The translations under genes were made by a program, and so were the position numbers. Positions 50,935-62,657 of a stretch of DNA of 64,000 nucleotides are shown one piece after another. The first letter of the stretch is position 1. Every line of letters starts with the position of its first letter. Under the pieces are notes generated by a model. The model was not told the DNA's origin. It did not search any database and worked only from the letters and a program-made list of their open reading frames with translations. Source of the stretch: Oegoconia quadripuncta (Eukaryota; Arthropoda; Insecta; Lepidoptera; Autostichidae); assembly GCA_949316235.1 (NCBI GenBank), contig OX438748.1, positions 11,473,001 to 11,537,000 of the forward strand, in the 5' to 3' direction.

Positions 50935-51055
50935 CAGTGTTTTTTTTTATGTACAACGGCTTGGTACTTGATGTGACAATGAGGTCGAAGGTGGAAGCGT
51001 ATATATTAACCCGGAAACCCCAACACATTTGGGGGCCTGGCTATCTTATCTCTTA
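50935..51055 (-). mobile_element. SINE family C, 3' part
   Basis: Minus strand GATAAGATAGCCAGGCCCCC, TGTGTTGGGGTTTCCGGGT, then CCTCATTGTCACATCAAGTA and AAGCCGTTGTACATAAA. Confidence 0.8.
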
Positions 51056-51059
51056 TATC

Positions 51060-51905
51060 TCTTATATTATATTTCAGTGTATTCTTTCTGCTCTTATCGT
51101 GGGTAGATCTAGCTACGCGTTTAGATTATTTCGTTGAAAGCTTGGTGACTGAAATGCGTGCCATAAATTATCTGAATCCCTTTACTTGACAGCGGAAATT
51201 GAATTTTTTTATCACATACGGAGTTGTCGACATTCAAGAAAGACAGTAATCTATAGGTATGGGCATGAGGAAGAACGCTTTCAGTAAAGAAATGCTATAC
51301 TATATTAGGAATTCCCAGCAGATATCATTTTTCCGCTTACAAATAAAAAGGTATCAACAATTTTCGATCTAGAATTTACCCATAATTCTTTGTGATACTA
51401 AGGTTGAAACATTACATTCGTATATATATATACACGACAAGACAACATTAAAAAAATCGTAGCAAGTGGACGTCTGTGGACTTTGCCTGCCCCCAAGAGA
51501 AACAGGCGTGACTTTATGTATGTAAGTATTACAAAAAATACATGAACATCCTGAAAATTTAAAAATAAATGAAAATTCTCTTTAAATGAACTCATCCTGA
51601 ACATGATGCAATTTCTTGCATATGTCACTCGGGATGCAAAAAATTACCACTGAGATGATTTTTAACCAACTTCTAAAAAGAAAGGAGGACATTCGTCGCG
51701 CATTTCTTTACATGTATGCGATAGCTACGCCTGTACTAGCGGCATAACTGGCGCAACAAGCGCAATAAATTTGTCCTGCTCATTCGTTTGGATGAAATAT
51801 ACAACTATCTCATTCTCACGTCGCGTCGCGACAAACGCTGTCATGCTACGGGGGCAGATGTAAACTGATTTCAGTAATTGTTTTTTATATAGTTTATTCT
51901 TAGTC
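51060..51905. other. No gene seen
   Basis: AT-rich. At 51660-51870 a GC-richer stretch (GCGCAACAAGCGCAATAAAT, CGTCGCGTCGCGACAAACG) looks like a dispersed lepidopteran repeat rather than an exon; only an impression. Confidence 0.35.
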
Positions 51906-51909
51906 AATA

Positions 51910-51972
51910 ACCCAATCATCTTCACTTAACATCAGGGGTGATTGAGGTCAAGTGCTAACACGTTGTGCATGT
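51910..51972 (+). mobile_element. SINE family C, 3' tail only
   Basis: ATCTTCACTTAACATCAGGG, GTGATTGAGGTCAAGTGC and CGTTGTGCAT. Confidence 0.75.
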
Positions 51973-51974
51973 AG

Positions 51975-52745
51975 GTACTCTTTTAAAATTTTACAGGTTC
52001 GCTATTAGGTACTTTTTCTTATCAGTACTGTTTAATTTATTCCTAGCGCAAATAACGCTGATAATCGGTCCCACAATAGTCGACCAGAATGACATACATC
52101 ATTAGGATATTAAAGAAATAACGGACACACACATAAAAAAACGGCCCTACTAATCGGACCAAGTATATCCGACATCTTAATATCGCACAACCGTCCGTAG
52201 GCGAAGGCGCGTAAAACTATAACTTACCTTATTTAATTTTAGTTTTTTAATTAATTATAGTGTAACATATAAAACATGAGTCTTTAATATTTTATTATAC
52301 CATGTGACCTTAATTAAACAATACGCTTTGCAATTGGTATTTCTGATATTTACCGGTTTCCTGCACAATTGATTCATTGTGTTCACATTATATATATAAC
52401 ACAACAAACGAAATGCGATAAAATTTTTAATAGAGTTTTCCCAGGCAGAAAGGCCGCATTACCAATTCATCTGAAAGGAATTCATTGTCTGAATTCCCAG
52501 CAGATTTCGAAAAGTGAATCGTGGATATTATTTTAGCTTTAACATATTTGGAAAACTCAAAGTCTATATGTTCTCTGAATATGTTGGGATATCATAAAGG
52601 TCGCGACGTTATGTAGGTATGAAAAAGTATGTAAAGTGTTCTGTGAGATATCACTTTGTTGATTATGATCACGCATTTTGGAAGTTGGACAAGGCCAATT
52701 TAACATTATTTGAAATAGGAAGTAGATTATCAATATTATGTCTTA
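51975..52745. other. No gene seen
   Basis: AT-rich; GAATTCCCAGCAGAT occurs at 51309 and 52491, otherwise nothing supported. Confidence 0.4.
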
Positions 52746-52749
52746 ATAA

Positions 52750-53110
52750 AAATATACCTCGTAGTAAAAATACTCTGTCCAACTCGCTTCCGTGAGGCAT
52801 CGTACCCAGAACGCTGGCGCTACTGCCCCGCTGAATGCCTAAGTTCAGCTGCTGTGCAAAGTAGACCCCAGTTGACTCATCTCAGCAGGCGTGGGCCAGT
52901 CTAATGGATTTTCATTTTTTTTGTGTCATACTACCAAGGCTCTAATGTCTCCATTGCAAGAGCCCCATAGTGGCGCATATTTAGTCCCATATCAAGGTGC
53001 GCCCCAAGCGCCAGGGTACTAAGGAACCACTATCATTCTTTTCCCGTAGTCCCTGATTAAACCACAAGGCAGAGACGTCGGGACCCCTGCTGTGATGAAA
53101 GCGCGTCTCA
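52750..53110 (-). pseudogene. LINE family D, C-terminal end
   Basis: Minus strand ends with LGIQRGSSASVLGTMPHGSE and follows about 250 bp of decayed upstream sequence with GGCGCACCTTGATATGGGAC. Inverse orientation to the copies at 22980 and 42010. Confidence 0.7.
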
Positions 53111-53264
53111 CGCTTTATCGCTCGAAAGAAAACAATTGTAAAGACGACTCTTCAAGACTAATCAAATCGAAATATTTTTATTTCGGACGAATAAATCCAT
53201 AAGTGTTATTTATAGAAGTAAAATTTATTGCATGTTGTGTTAGTAGGACAAAAACTCAAAAGCA

Positions 53265-53560
53265 CTAAAAACTATGAGGCTCTGCGACAACAGTAGCGTG
53301 CATTCGCACCCAAAACGCTAACAGCCAGCGCTGGACTAACACGCTCAAGATGCCGTTGTACGACCTTAGCAGAGAGGCGCCACGTTTTCTGATGATTGTA
53401 AAAATCCTTCCATTTGTGTCTAGACGCGCTGCAGTGTCCTGGCAGTCCAAAGAGCATCCTGAACACTTTATTATAATGGACGCAGAACGCTGAACCAAAG
53501 AATGCAGGTGTAGAACGTTTGACAATAGGTTTTAAATAGTGTAAATTTGACTGGTTTACT
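53265..53560 (-). pseudogene. LINE family E, RT C-terminal part
   Basis: Minus strand: FFGSAFCVHYNKVFRMLFGL, PGHCSAS and, in a shifted frame, RISPALAVSVLGANARYC-like sequence. Counterpart of 45216. Confidence 0.7.
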
Positions 53561-53627
53561 ATAAACTATAACCTTAATTTATTTACCTTTAACTACATCC
53601 TCCGCCTACTATCATCATACTATTTGA

Positions 53628-53972
53628 CCGCCTCCGTGGCTCAATGTAAACAACATTGGGTTTACGATTCAGAGGTCGCAGGGTCGATCCCCAGCGGGGT
53701 ACATGTTTAAGTACTCGGTTTGGTTGGTGGAAGGGCAGTTTAAATGTCCGCCTGGCTCGCTACCAACATCTTATCTAAATCTGCCGCCAAGCAGCAATAA
53801 AGCAGCAATGTTAATGGTATTGTTGTGTTCCGGTTGTCAGAGATAAGATAGCCAGTCCCCCAAATGTGTTGAGGTTTCCGGGTCAGTACGCTTCCACCTT
53901 GGACCTCATCTTCACTTTACATCAGATGTGATTGAGGTCAAGTACCAACCCGTTGTGCATAAAAAAAACATA
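53628..53972 (+). mobile_element. SINE family C, full length
   Basis: Best reference copy: CCGCCTCCGTGGCTCAATG, B box then CCCCAGCGGGGTACATG, GGTTTGGTTGGTGG, CTGCCGCCAAGCAGCAAT (14-bp local duplication), TGTGTTGAGGTTTCCGGG, ATTGAGGTCAAGTACCAACC and an A7 end. Confidence 0.93.
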
Positions 53973-54074
53973 CATATTGTTTGCAAGATTGCTTAAAACT
54001 TCGATTTCCTTCATTTACCCTTTTATTCTACAATGTTTGATTCCTTATACAATATATAATATATACATATTAAA

Positions 54075-54240
54075 CTTTCACGTTTTCGCCCCACAGGTCA
54101 CGTACAGCCAACATAGATCGTGCACTGATCTCAACCTATCTCAGCTTTAACGTGATATCTTTTCGTACGATTTTAGATTCGCTCCGCGTGGTGTTGCAAT
54201 TTTAGGTGATGTCATCGTATTAAGTCAGACACATTCGATT
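54075..54240 (+). other. Acceptor-like site with short open frame
   Basis: CGTTTTCGCCCCACAG is a strong acceptor. The frame after it (RTANIDRALISTYLSFN) runs 37 codons to a stop. It does not follow obviously from the signal-peptide exon at 43176 (phase does not fit). Left undecided. Confidence 0.2.
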
Positions 54241-54249
54241 AATTTCATA

Positions 54250-54535
54250 GTAGACTCATCATCTACAGCGTCACGCGCCCCCACTGCGGGGTGGTCTCTT
54301 CATACATAAATCTACGCCCGCCCTGTGACTGTGGGACTGACTGACAGTCAGTGGTTTCAAGCCTCCCCTTTAGGCACCAACTGCCTTCAAACGAAACAAT
54401 CGGGGCAGAGAATGTGTGCTCTCCGAAGCTCGGAAACTATGACACGGCAACTGGTCACCTACAAGGACTATAACTGCGCCAGACGTTGTTTAACTTCGAT
54501 AATCGAATAGTTAATACAACTGCCCCAGGAGAGCT
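54250..54535. repeat. Dispersed repeat, GC-rich
   Basis: GTGACTGTGGGACTGACTGA, GAATGTGTGCTCTCCGAAGC and GGAAACTATGACACGGCAAC have the look of a widespread lepidopteran interspersed repeat. No second copy in this window. Confidence 0.4.
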
Positions 54536-55150
54536 TATGTAGTAGAGGAATAAAAAAAATTACGCGCACATCGGTTTGTGGAATACCTACCTACCCTAAA
54601 ACATGGTACTACGGTTTTTAAAAATAAGCGACACATTTAATATTCCAATACAATATACGATTATGATATTACCTATTAGAACTCTAATATGAATTGCTAA
54701 TGCGGCCCTTAAGACCCCTGATATTATCAAAATATGAATTGCTCAATTTGTAAGGAAAATTTTTAAGTAAAGATGTATCATCAATCACATGAAAAGTTTC
54801 TTCGCAACTCCCAATCCGCGAGATTCAAAGGGAAACTTCATACCTAAGTGTGATAAAATGCATAGAAACTTTCAAAAGTATATTTCTGTGTAGATTTTCA
54901 ACATCAAATGTTCAAACCTGAAAATTCCCAGAGAATGTTGACTTAGCACGTTTTCAACTTCGAGCTTTGGTATATTAGATAGACAAACAAGAGTGAAGGT
55001 GAAGTGTTCACAAGAAATCGTAAATTTCTTAGCTAGATGGCTCTCCCTCGTACAGGAATAACCTGGGATTCAATTTAAAAAATTGGTCAAGTACAGTCGG
55101 TTACATAGATCTTCATACAGGGTTATTTTACATGTTTAATGGTACCATGA
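54535..55150. other. No gene seen
   Basis: AT-rich, nothing supported. Confidence 0.4.
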
Positions 55151-55154
55151 TACC

Positions 55155-55235
55155 TTATCATCAGCCCGTAAATATCCCACTGCAGGGATATAGGCCTTCC
55201 CTCGTATAATGAGGGAGTATGGATATGTCGTCCAT
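55155..55235 (-). mobile_element. SINE family A, body
   Basis: ATATCCCACTGCAGGGATAT and CCTTCCCTCGTATAATGAGG, inverse to 4205-4255. Confidence 0.75.
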
Positions 55236-55254
55236 TCACCACGTGGGTGGATGT

Positions 55255-55372
55255 CGTTTTTTTTATGCACAACGGGTTGATACTTTACCTCAATCACACC
55301 TGATGTTAAGTGAAGATGATGTCGAAGGTAGAAGCGTACTGACCCGGAGACCCCAACAAGAATAGAGAAAGC
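55255..55372 (-). mobile_element. SINE family C, 3' part
   Basis: Minus strand TTGGGGTCTCCGGGTCAGTA, CATCAGGTGTGATTGAGGTA, CCCGTTGTGCATAAA. Confidence 0.85.
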
Positions 55373-55379
55373 GACTGCG

Positions 55380-56940
55380 TTTCGTACTGTTGCATCGTAA
55401 ATTCCTAAAACAAAACATGATAACTGTCATTAATCACTAAAAATCACGCACCTATAGGGTGTTTCATCACATTGCAATGGGCCATGAAGAATAAGGTTGC
55501 ATTATAGTAAAAGAATACAGCTTTCCCAAGATTATGTATCACTCTCTTGCAATGGCAAGCACTAGTCGCGTGAGTAGCAATATATTCGTAGCTAAAGTAG
55601 CGATTGATATATTATGAATATACGGACGTACGGACAGACAGTAGTTATTAGTTTCAGTACCTGTAGGTACTATCAGTTTTATTATTCTATTTCCACTTTC
55701 GGCTTCACGCTAACTAAACCCCAATCTAAATTGAAGTCAAGCTAACCTATTGTGTATAAAAACTACTGCAAATAGGCGCAAAAACAAGCGCGGCTTGTGT
55801 CAGCATTTACCATCAGAATATAGAGGCATTCAATTACCCGCCCTTTACATTGGGCAACCGAAATCGCAGCATTTTGTCGGAGTTCGATTTCAACAAAGCA
55901 ACATCGTCCGTCCGTGTGTAATTCAGCAAACGGTCGAGCCGATCTCGAGCGTTAAAGCTTAATCGATGGTCACGAGTGGTCACTCAGTCGAGAGATTCGG
56001 AAACTCTACCTACACGTTGTGTGACGCCATGCGCCCCCCTCCGTCGCCGTGTGGAGGGCGCGGGGGTTAGAGTGACCCCAATAGGTTGATAAATAAAATG
56101 CAGAGTTACTCGAAATTTTAGAGGGTGCCCTACCCAATATTAACTATGTTCTATACAAAAATTTTATAGCTATCTGGGACAAAATAGTTATTTATTTTTG
56201 TTCACGCCGATATGCGTGACTTTTATAGTGCCTGCCTAGTAACTTTTCGGTGGCAACACCGCCTAATTAAAAAGAAAAACTACGGACAGACTACTCTCGG
56301 GATTTAATTCGCGCGGCACGCGGTTCTTTCCTTGCTGTGATAACATAGGTACACCAGATAAAATTAAACACCGTAGGATCGAAACTCATTTCATAAATTC
56401 ACGTGCCTACCTAAGAATTGCGCCTATTCTCAGTTCATGGGCACTCCCTTCAGGAGATGCTCCGACAATATTAATATAAGGCGACATCTTCTCTCGATAT
56501 TCAGAGTTTAAATCGACTTGGCCTTTAAACGGAAACAACCAGATCGAACGTTTAATGTACGGAACACTCGTATGACTCGTAATTTCGCTAATCTAAAACG
56601 AATAGTGAATTGAACTGTACCAGGATTAGAGCTTGTAGAATAGGATCTGGTTATTAAAATTTTCATTCCCAGTACTGAGCAAAGTTGATACCAGTGCTTT
56701 CGGTGTTCTTGATACTAATTTAAACGTCAAAAACCATGATAAATGTATCAATATTGGTCGCAACTCGCAGTACTGAGATTGCCCGGTATTTTTCGAGACC
56801 TGAATTCCTGGAAGGAAGTAGTAGTGGAGGATGAACGGGGCAAAATGAAACTATGGCGAATGCTCGTGTCGTGCTCACACCAATATTAGTTGGGAACTCC
56901 ATTATAGAAGTCATAGACGAATATATCTAGGAGTGTGACA
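55380..56940. other. GC-richer intergenic stretch, no gene fixed
   Basis: 55780-56070 is CpG-rich for this window and contains TCAGTCG (55984), an initiator-like word. I found no coding exon attached. A promoter is possible but unproven. Confidence 0.3.
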
Positions 56941-56949
56941 TGTGATCGG

Positions 56950-57195
56950 ATTAGGTGAGTCCAACTTCGAGAAAGAGGTCAGTCGTTGAATCTAATTCGG
57001 ATGAGCAGCTTTCGGGAAGACGCGTAACGTCTTCTCGTTCCAAGATACCCCAGTGCTTAAAAACAAAAGTCTATTTACCAGTGTCCATTTCTGGCGCTGA
57101 AACATTTCTGACAGTTGGCCTCATAAGAAACCTCAGTGCTCGGTGTATCCAGGTCCCACAATTAGCTATGGAGAGGGCGATTCTTAGTGTATATA
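56950..57195 (+). pseudogene. LINE family C, part 1, split by transposon B
   Basis: SKIPQCLKTKVYLPVSISGA, ETFLTVGLIRNL and QLAMERAILSV match the post-RT region of an APE-type LINE (QCVLPVMTYGAETW.LT..LIR.L and RAMERAMLGVSL in intact relatives). It continues after the inserted mariner-like element at 59316. Confidence 0.8.
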
Positions 57196-59315
57196 CAGGG
57201 CGTCCCAAAGTTATGGGACATGAAGGGGAAGTACCTTAAATATCGTAGATAGTGAATTTTGCTCAAAGAAGACTTTATGTTATTTTTAAAAGTTAGTAAT
57301 TCTGCATTCATAGATTTTCTAAAAATTATTTGCTTCGGCTGGGAATCGAACCGACTCAAATGTGAAAAAAAAAACACCCTACTTTTATGATGCCAATCGA
57401 AAGAATAGCTAAAAAATAATAACTCTGCCTAAGTAACATAGTATTTTAAAAGAAAGGAACAACGTGAAATTAATCATTTTAATCAAATAAAAAACATACA
57501 TGAAACTGCCGTAGTCAATTAAGTAGGTATTTTTTTGTAAATTAATTAATTAAATGCTCAAAATGTGATCCCTCTTGTCTTACGCAAATCGCCAATCTTT
57601 TAATGAGCCCGCTGCCTGTTGATTTTCTAATCATTTTATGGTGAACACTCGATGTGATATGGCACAATTCTGTTTGCAACTCGCCTACGTTCTCGTATCG
57701 CTTTTTGTATAGCATATCTTTCACGTATCCCCAAAAGAAGAAATCTAATGGTGTGAGGTCCGGGGATCTGGCCGGCCATCTAATCGGTCCATTTGTACCA
57801 ATCCATGTAGGAAAACATTCATTTAGAAAATCTGCTGCTCTCCGACTATTATGAGCCGGAGCTCCATCTTGTTGGAAAATTAAGTTTTCTTGCTCCGCCG
57901 CGGAATGGTTTCTTATCTTATCCCTTAAAATTTGAAGTATTCCTAAATACTTTTCTGTGTTCAAGGTTCCTTGGTAAAAATGGATTAAGAAAACCCGGTT
58001 TTTTAAAAGTCCGCACCAACAGTTGAGTGAAAAACGCACTTGGTTATTAGTTTCAGTCACTCGTAGGGGATTTTCTTTAGACCAAATACGATTATTGTTG
58101 CGGTTATACATACCGTTATTGCTAAAGTTAGATTCGTCTGTCCAAATAATATTATCCAAAAAATTTGGATCTTCGAGCAATCGTGCCTGGATATCAAGAC
58201 AGAAATTTTTTCTCCTTTCTGTATCGCCCGGAAGTAATTTTTGAACCAATCGTCCTTCAACATAACTCTTAAAACCGTGTTTTTTTAATACACGGTGTAT
58301 TTTACTTTTTGAAACTCCAATTTCATGTTGTCCTTCTCTCACCGATGCTTTCGGAAAAGCCGAAAAGTAAATTAAAATACCAAGTTCTTCGTCGTTGATC
58401 GTATGGTTTTCTTGCTGTGGTTCTCTTGGGCGTTTATCGAAACGTCCCAGAGTTTTCAAATTGTTCACAAGCCTTTTCAAAACTTTACGAGACGGTATTT
58501 GTCTATCAGGATATTTTACGCCATACCACCGCAAACTTCTAGAGATATCTTTATCGTTCAAAAAATATGCTTCCATTAGATCAAAACTTACTTGATATGC
58601 CATGTTCGCAATAAATTAACACAATAACACTTGTGTAAGTGAATTGAGACTAAACAGATCAATATCCGAAAAACAAACGCTCGCACATACTGTTCCATTT
58701 TCAAATTTAAGAACAACATTTAAAAATATCACTTCTTTTTAAAATATCTTAAAAAGTATGCATTCAAACAAACGCTGTCATAAACTGTTCCATTTTCAAA
58801 TTATAAATTATTTATTTTTGTTTTTAATTTGCCTTCTGTCTAGCTTACAGAGGACGTATTGAAATACAAGTTTTATCATTTCATCTACACGTGCACTTAT
58901 AATAAGGAAAACTATGTTAGTACCTATTTTATGAAGTGGGTACTTATTTACGAATAATCAATGCTATCTTTGGAATGATAATATCGCTACTTTTCGAACG
59001 TCGTCGGCAATAAATAACTTTCTTGAAATTTGACTCAATCATTTTATGTTGTTCCTTTCTTTTAAAATACTATGTTACTTAGGCAGAGTTATTATTTTTT
59101 AGCTATTCTTTCGATTGGCATCATAAAAGTAGGGTGTTTTTTTTTTCACATTTAAGTCGGTTCGATTCCCAGCCGAAGCAAGTAATTTTTAGAAAATCTA
59201 TGAATGCAGAATTACTAACTTTTAAAAATAACATAAAGTCTTCTTTGAGCAAAATTCACTATCTACGATATTTAAGGTACTTCCCCTTCATGTCCCATAA
59301 CTTTGGGACGCCCTG
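57196..59315 (-). mobile_element. Mariner-like transposon, copy B, complete
   Basis: 2120 bp, TATA on both flanks, same 268-bp termini as copy A but inverted relative to it. It sits inside an old LINE copy. The two copies differ by only a handful of bases over 2.1 kb. Confidence 0.95.
57542..58603 (-). CDS. Mariner-like transposase, intact
   Basis: 353 residues, identical to the copy A protein except Q instead of E at residue 92, outside the catalytic triad (D156, D246, D287). All features of copy A hold: N-terminal helix-turn-helix pair, FQQDGAPAH, SPDLTPLDFFFWG. Both frames being intact points to recent movement or selection; either could supply the enzyme. Confidence 0.95.
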   Translation of the reverse strand: MAYQVSFDLMEAYFLNDKDISRSLRWYGVKYPDRQIPSRKVLKRLVNNLKTLGRFDKRPREPQQENHTINDEELGILIYFSAFPKASVREGQHEIGVSKSKIHRVLKKHGFKSYVEGRLVQKLLPGDTERRKNFCLDIQARLLEDPNFLDNIIWTDESNFSNNGMYNRNNNRIWSKENPLRVTETNNQVRFSLNCWCGLLKNRVFLIHFYQGTLNTEKYLGILQILRDKIRNHSAAEQENLIFQQDGAPAHNSRRAADFLNECFPTWIGTNGPIRWPARSPDLTPLDFFFWGYVKDMLYKKRYENVGELQTELCHITSSVHHKMIRKSTGSGLIKRLAICVRQEGSHFEHLIN

Positions 59316-59490
59316 TATAATATAGTGTATCTTATAAGATCGAATCAGGAAGTAAGAAATCCGTAGAGGAAAGAAGGTCATCGACATAGTCCAGCGGATT
59401 AGTAAGTTAAAGTGGCAGTGGGCCGGCCACGTAGCTCGTAGGACTGATAGCCGTTGGAGCATAAAGATTGCCGCGTACTAATAGCCTCGG
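59316..59490 (+). pseudogene. LINE family C, part 2
   Basis: VIDIVQRISKLKWQWAGHVA and RRTDSRWSIKIAA are the continuation of the LINE C terminus broken at 57195 (KWQWAGH.AR is conserved). Confidence 0.85.
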
Positions 59491-59699
59491 GAATGGAACG
59501 TCGCCGTTTCGTTACCTCGAATTTACACGTTTACATCTGTCTTCGCTGCCGAATAAATTAGTGGCGAGGTGGCAGGGAACCGATTCTAAGGTGGAGACAA
59601 AGGACGGACTAGCGTAGCGTGTGACGTCCGTCGCTGGATGCAGGCCTTTCGCCTGTCCAGTCTCTCTGGAAATAAAAATGGGGACGCGTATATTCAGCA

Positions 59700-59950
59700 G
59701 CAGACGCCCCCCTTTTCTATGCACAACGGGTGAGCACTTGACCTCAATCACACCTGATGTTAAGAGAAGATGGGCCGAAGGTGGAAGCGTACTGACCCGG
59801 AAACCTCATCTTATTTGGGGAACTGGCTATCTTATTTCTGACAACCGGACCACAACAATGCTATTAACATAGCTGTTTAGAGGCAAACTTACATAAGATG
59901 GTGGTAGCTAGCCAGGCGGACATTTAAAATGCCCAACCACTAACCAAAAC
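59700..59950 (-). mobile_element. SINE family C, head missing
   Basis: Minus strand GTTGGGCATTTTAAATGTCC, GCCTGGCTAGCTACCACCAT and tail CATCAGGTGTGATTGAGGTC, then ACCCGTTGTGCATAGAAAAG. Confidence 0.85.
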
Positions 59951-60004
59951 TACCCCTGACGCTGATAAGATGAAGATATCAAAAATATATAGCTAGAACA
60001 ATCT

Positions 60005-60070
60005 TTTTTAAACACAACGGGGTAGCGTCTGCCTCAATCACCTGATCTTAAGTAAAGATGAGGCTAAATA
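60005..60070 (-). mobile_element. SINE family C, 3' tail, decayed
   Basis: Minus strand AGCCTCATCTTTACTTAAGA, GATTGAGGCAGACGC, ACCCCGTTGTG. Confidence 0.65.
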
Positions 60071-60689
60071 GAATAAACTTCTATAGACAACTACTGACTC
60101 AATATTGTAGGATGACAAAAGACAATTTTTGTCTCAAGTTAAGACATTTCATTCCCTTTCCTTAATAAATTACGTAGAGATAGACAGAAAGGTCTAAAGG
60201 AAATTCTGGATAGAAAATGGGATACCGGGTATTTTATTTCACCTACCCTATCAAAGTAAAATAGGTATAGAAAATACAATTTAGAAATGTAAAGTGTAGA
60301 TTTTCTTTAAACAAATACACTTTATTGCACAATTCGAAGAAACTTTCTTGTTTTGTGTAGACGTGTGGACAAGGCTTTGGCCGATCGCATATTTTTATGA
60401 ACACCAACATTGTAACCTAATTATTTGTACAACTTACTTACGGCTTCCTTACTTATAAATGAACTCAACACTCATCATTAAAATAATCACTCAAAAAGGA
60501 TAAATAGATTTTCTTCTTATTTATGGGCTTAATTGGCTAAATTTTCTTTTTTTAATAAATTAAATTTTAACCTTCCTTCATGATATCGTAAATTGTCGCA
60601 AGGACTGCATTTCGCTTCAATCCCTGATAGCTTTACAAGTGCCTTGCCACTGACCTCGGCCTCGGTTTTCTATGTACCTCCTAGATGGT

Positions 60690-61163
60690 TCAGCCAAGTA
60701 CCAACTAGCTCCACTCCATTCTGTGGAACGATGTGCCATGAGAGCCATAGGTGATAATTCGATAACTGCTAAATTGCAGAGCCTTGAACACCGTCGCAAA
60801 GTCGCCTGTCTCTCAGTTTTTACAGGATGCATTTCGGGGAGTGTGCGTTGGAATTACATAATCTTATTCCACCGTCACCCTTCCATCTTCGGACCACTAG
60901 GCGTGGGGAGGGATGCCACCCGTATATAGTTAATATACCGAACATTCGCACTAAGAAGTTCGATTCCTCATTCATCATCCGAACAGCCAAGGCATGGAAC
61001 TCCCTTCCAGCGTCAGTTCATCCTGAATCCTATAACCTTGGGATCTTCAAGAGCAGAGTGAATAGGCATTTACTGGGATCGCGTGCTTCATCTTCGACCA
61101 CATCGTCACTTTCCATCAGGTGAGATTATGGTCAAACGCGAATCCAGTCAATCATAAAAAAAA
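60690..61163 (+). pseudogene. LINE family A, longest copy
   Basis: LAPLHSVERCAMRAIGDNSI and LEHRRKVACLSVFTG in one frame, then GECALELHNLIPPSPFHLRT, SSFIIRTAKAWNSLPASV and YNLGIFKSRVNRHLLGSRAS in the next. C-terminal third of a jockey/CR1-like reverse transcriptase. It ends CCATCAGGTGAGATTATGGT and an A-run. Confidence 0.88.
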
Positions 61164-61164
61164 G

Positions 61165-62650
61165 ACGAACTAACTTTGGTCAAAATGAGCTCATTGCGCG
61201 TCTTTCTAAATTATATAATGCCACATCAGCGATATTGATATACTATGTCTAATCCAAAACTATAGTATTCTAAAGAAACTATGAACCATTAAGCCCATTA
61301 TCAATTTATTTTATTTTTTATTTTTATATTATTATTTCACATTTATTTTATTTGCCCTTGTCCTTATAAATTTAATGTGTTTCGTATTACATGTATTTAT
61401 ATAATTTCAATTTAACACTTTGCAGGGCCTACCATATTAATTTTTTTGTAGAATGACACTGAAATTTTCCATACAAAATTACAATACATCTATAGCCGTA
61501 CTAGCTATAATCTGTCAAACTATAATAATTTAAAAAGTTAGTACGGTCATAGCCCGGTGCGGTCATTACCGTACTAACAGCATTACCTAAAGTTTCGGTC
61601 TTGAGTGTTGCCGGTACGGTCAGACCAGTCTTACAGAAAGAGCAGCTGTTCTAGCACACAACATAGCTGTACTAGTGTTTCGCAAACAACAGATTTCGAA
61701 AATAAAAAACCGTTATTTAATCGCTTGGCGTTACAACTTCATAGACAGACACAGTTCTACAATACCTTTTCCATGAGGGTTAAAAAGGGCTTATGGCAGA
61801 ATAAAATTTGTCGACTATACTACAAATCACTTTATCTATTACTACATTATACTAATACAATATAAAACAGTGTTTGTTAAAAGAATAACAAGAAACGTTA
61901 CCCATATCAGGTTAACGAAATGGACCAGATTCAGCCACAGAATACATAATAGCTCTAACACTCAGCAGGCACTGTGGGTAGATACCCGCACGGCAGCGCT
62001 CTCCATTCTGGCAGAATGATATCGTATGTCATCTCAGGACATAAAATTGTTTGATTTCACAAACACTTACTCTGCCATTTCAAAGACAATGCTAGAAGAA
62101 TAATAGAAATTGAAATAGGTACATACTTTACAAATTGTGCGGCGTTCTATTTGTAAAATTTTAAATAATAATAATAAAGAATCATTTGTTAGGATGATAA
62201 ATAACAAAAGGTAGTTAAGAGATAAATAGAGTTAAATAATAGTACAACTATGTTTGAAGTTTGAAGTTATTTCTTATTTTCGTAATTTCTTATTTTCTTA
62301 TTTTCTTATTTCTTATTTATTACGATTAGGAAAGAATACATTTTTCTAAGTAGCAATTGAAAAACACGTAATATGTAGAAATATTTATTTATTTTTTTAG
62401 CATTGAACATACTCGATTTGACTTACATTACAATATATGACGATTTTCATTTCGCAAAATTCGTTGTTGGGTTACAATTTAATTACTTCCTATAATTTGA
62501 ATTGATTTAACTATTACAATGTTACAATATTTAGATAATTTTAAGTATGTTTTAGAGGTCCTACCACTCGCAAATTTCGGTGTCATCTCAAGACGACTCT
62601 ATTATAATAGTTCTATTTTTTTAACTGAAAGTCGTGGAAAAATTTGCACC
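61165..62650. other. No gene seen; one simple repeat
   Basis: AT-rich. (TTATTTTC)n-like repeat at 62270-62320. A short inverted pair AGTACGG/CCGTACT lies around 61500-61580. Confidence 0.5.
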
Positions 62651-62657
62651 GATTATA

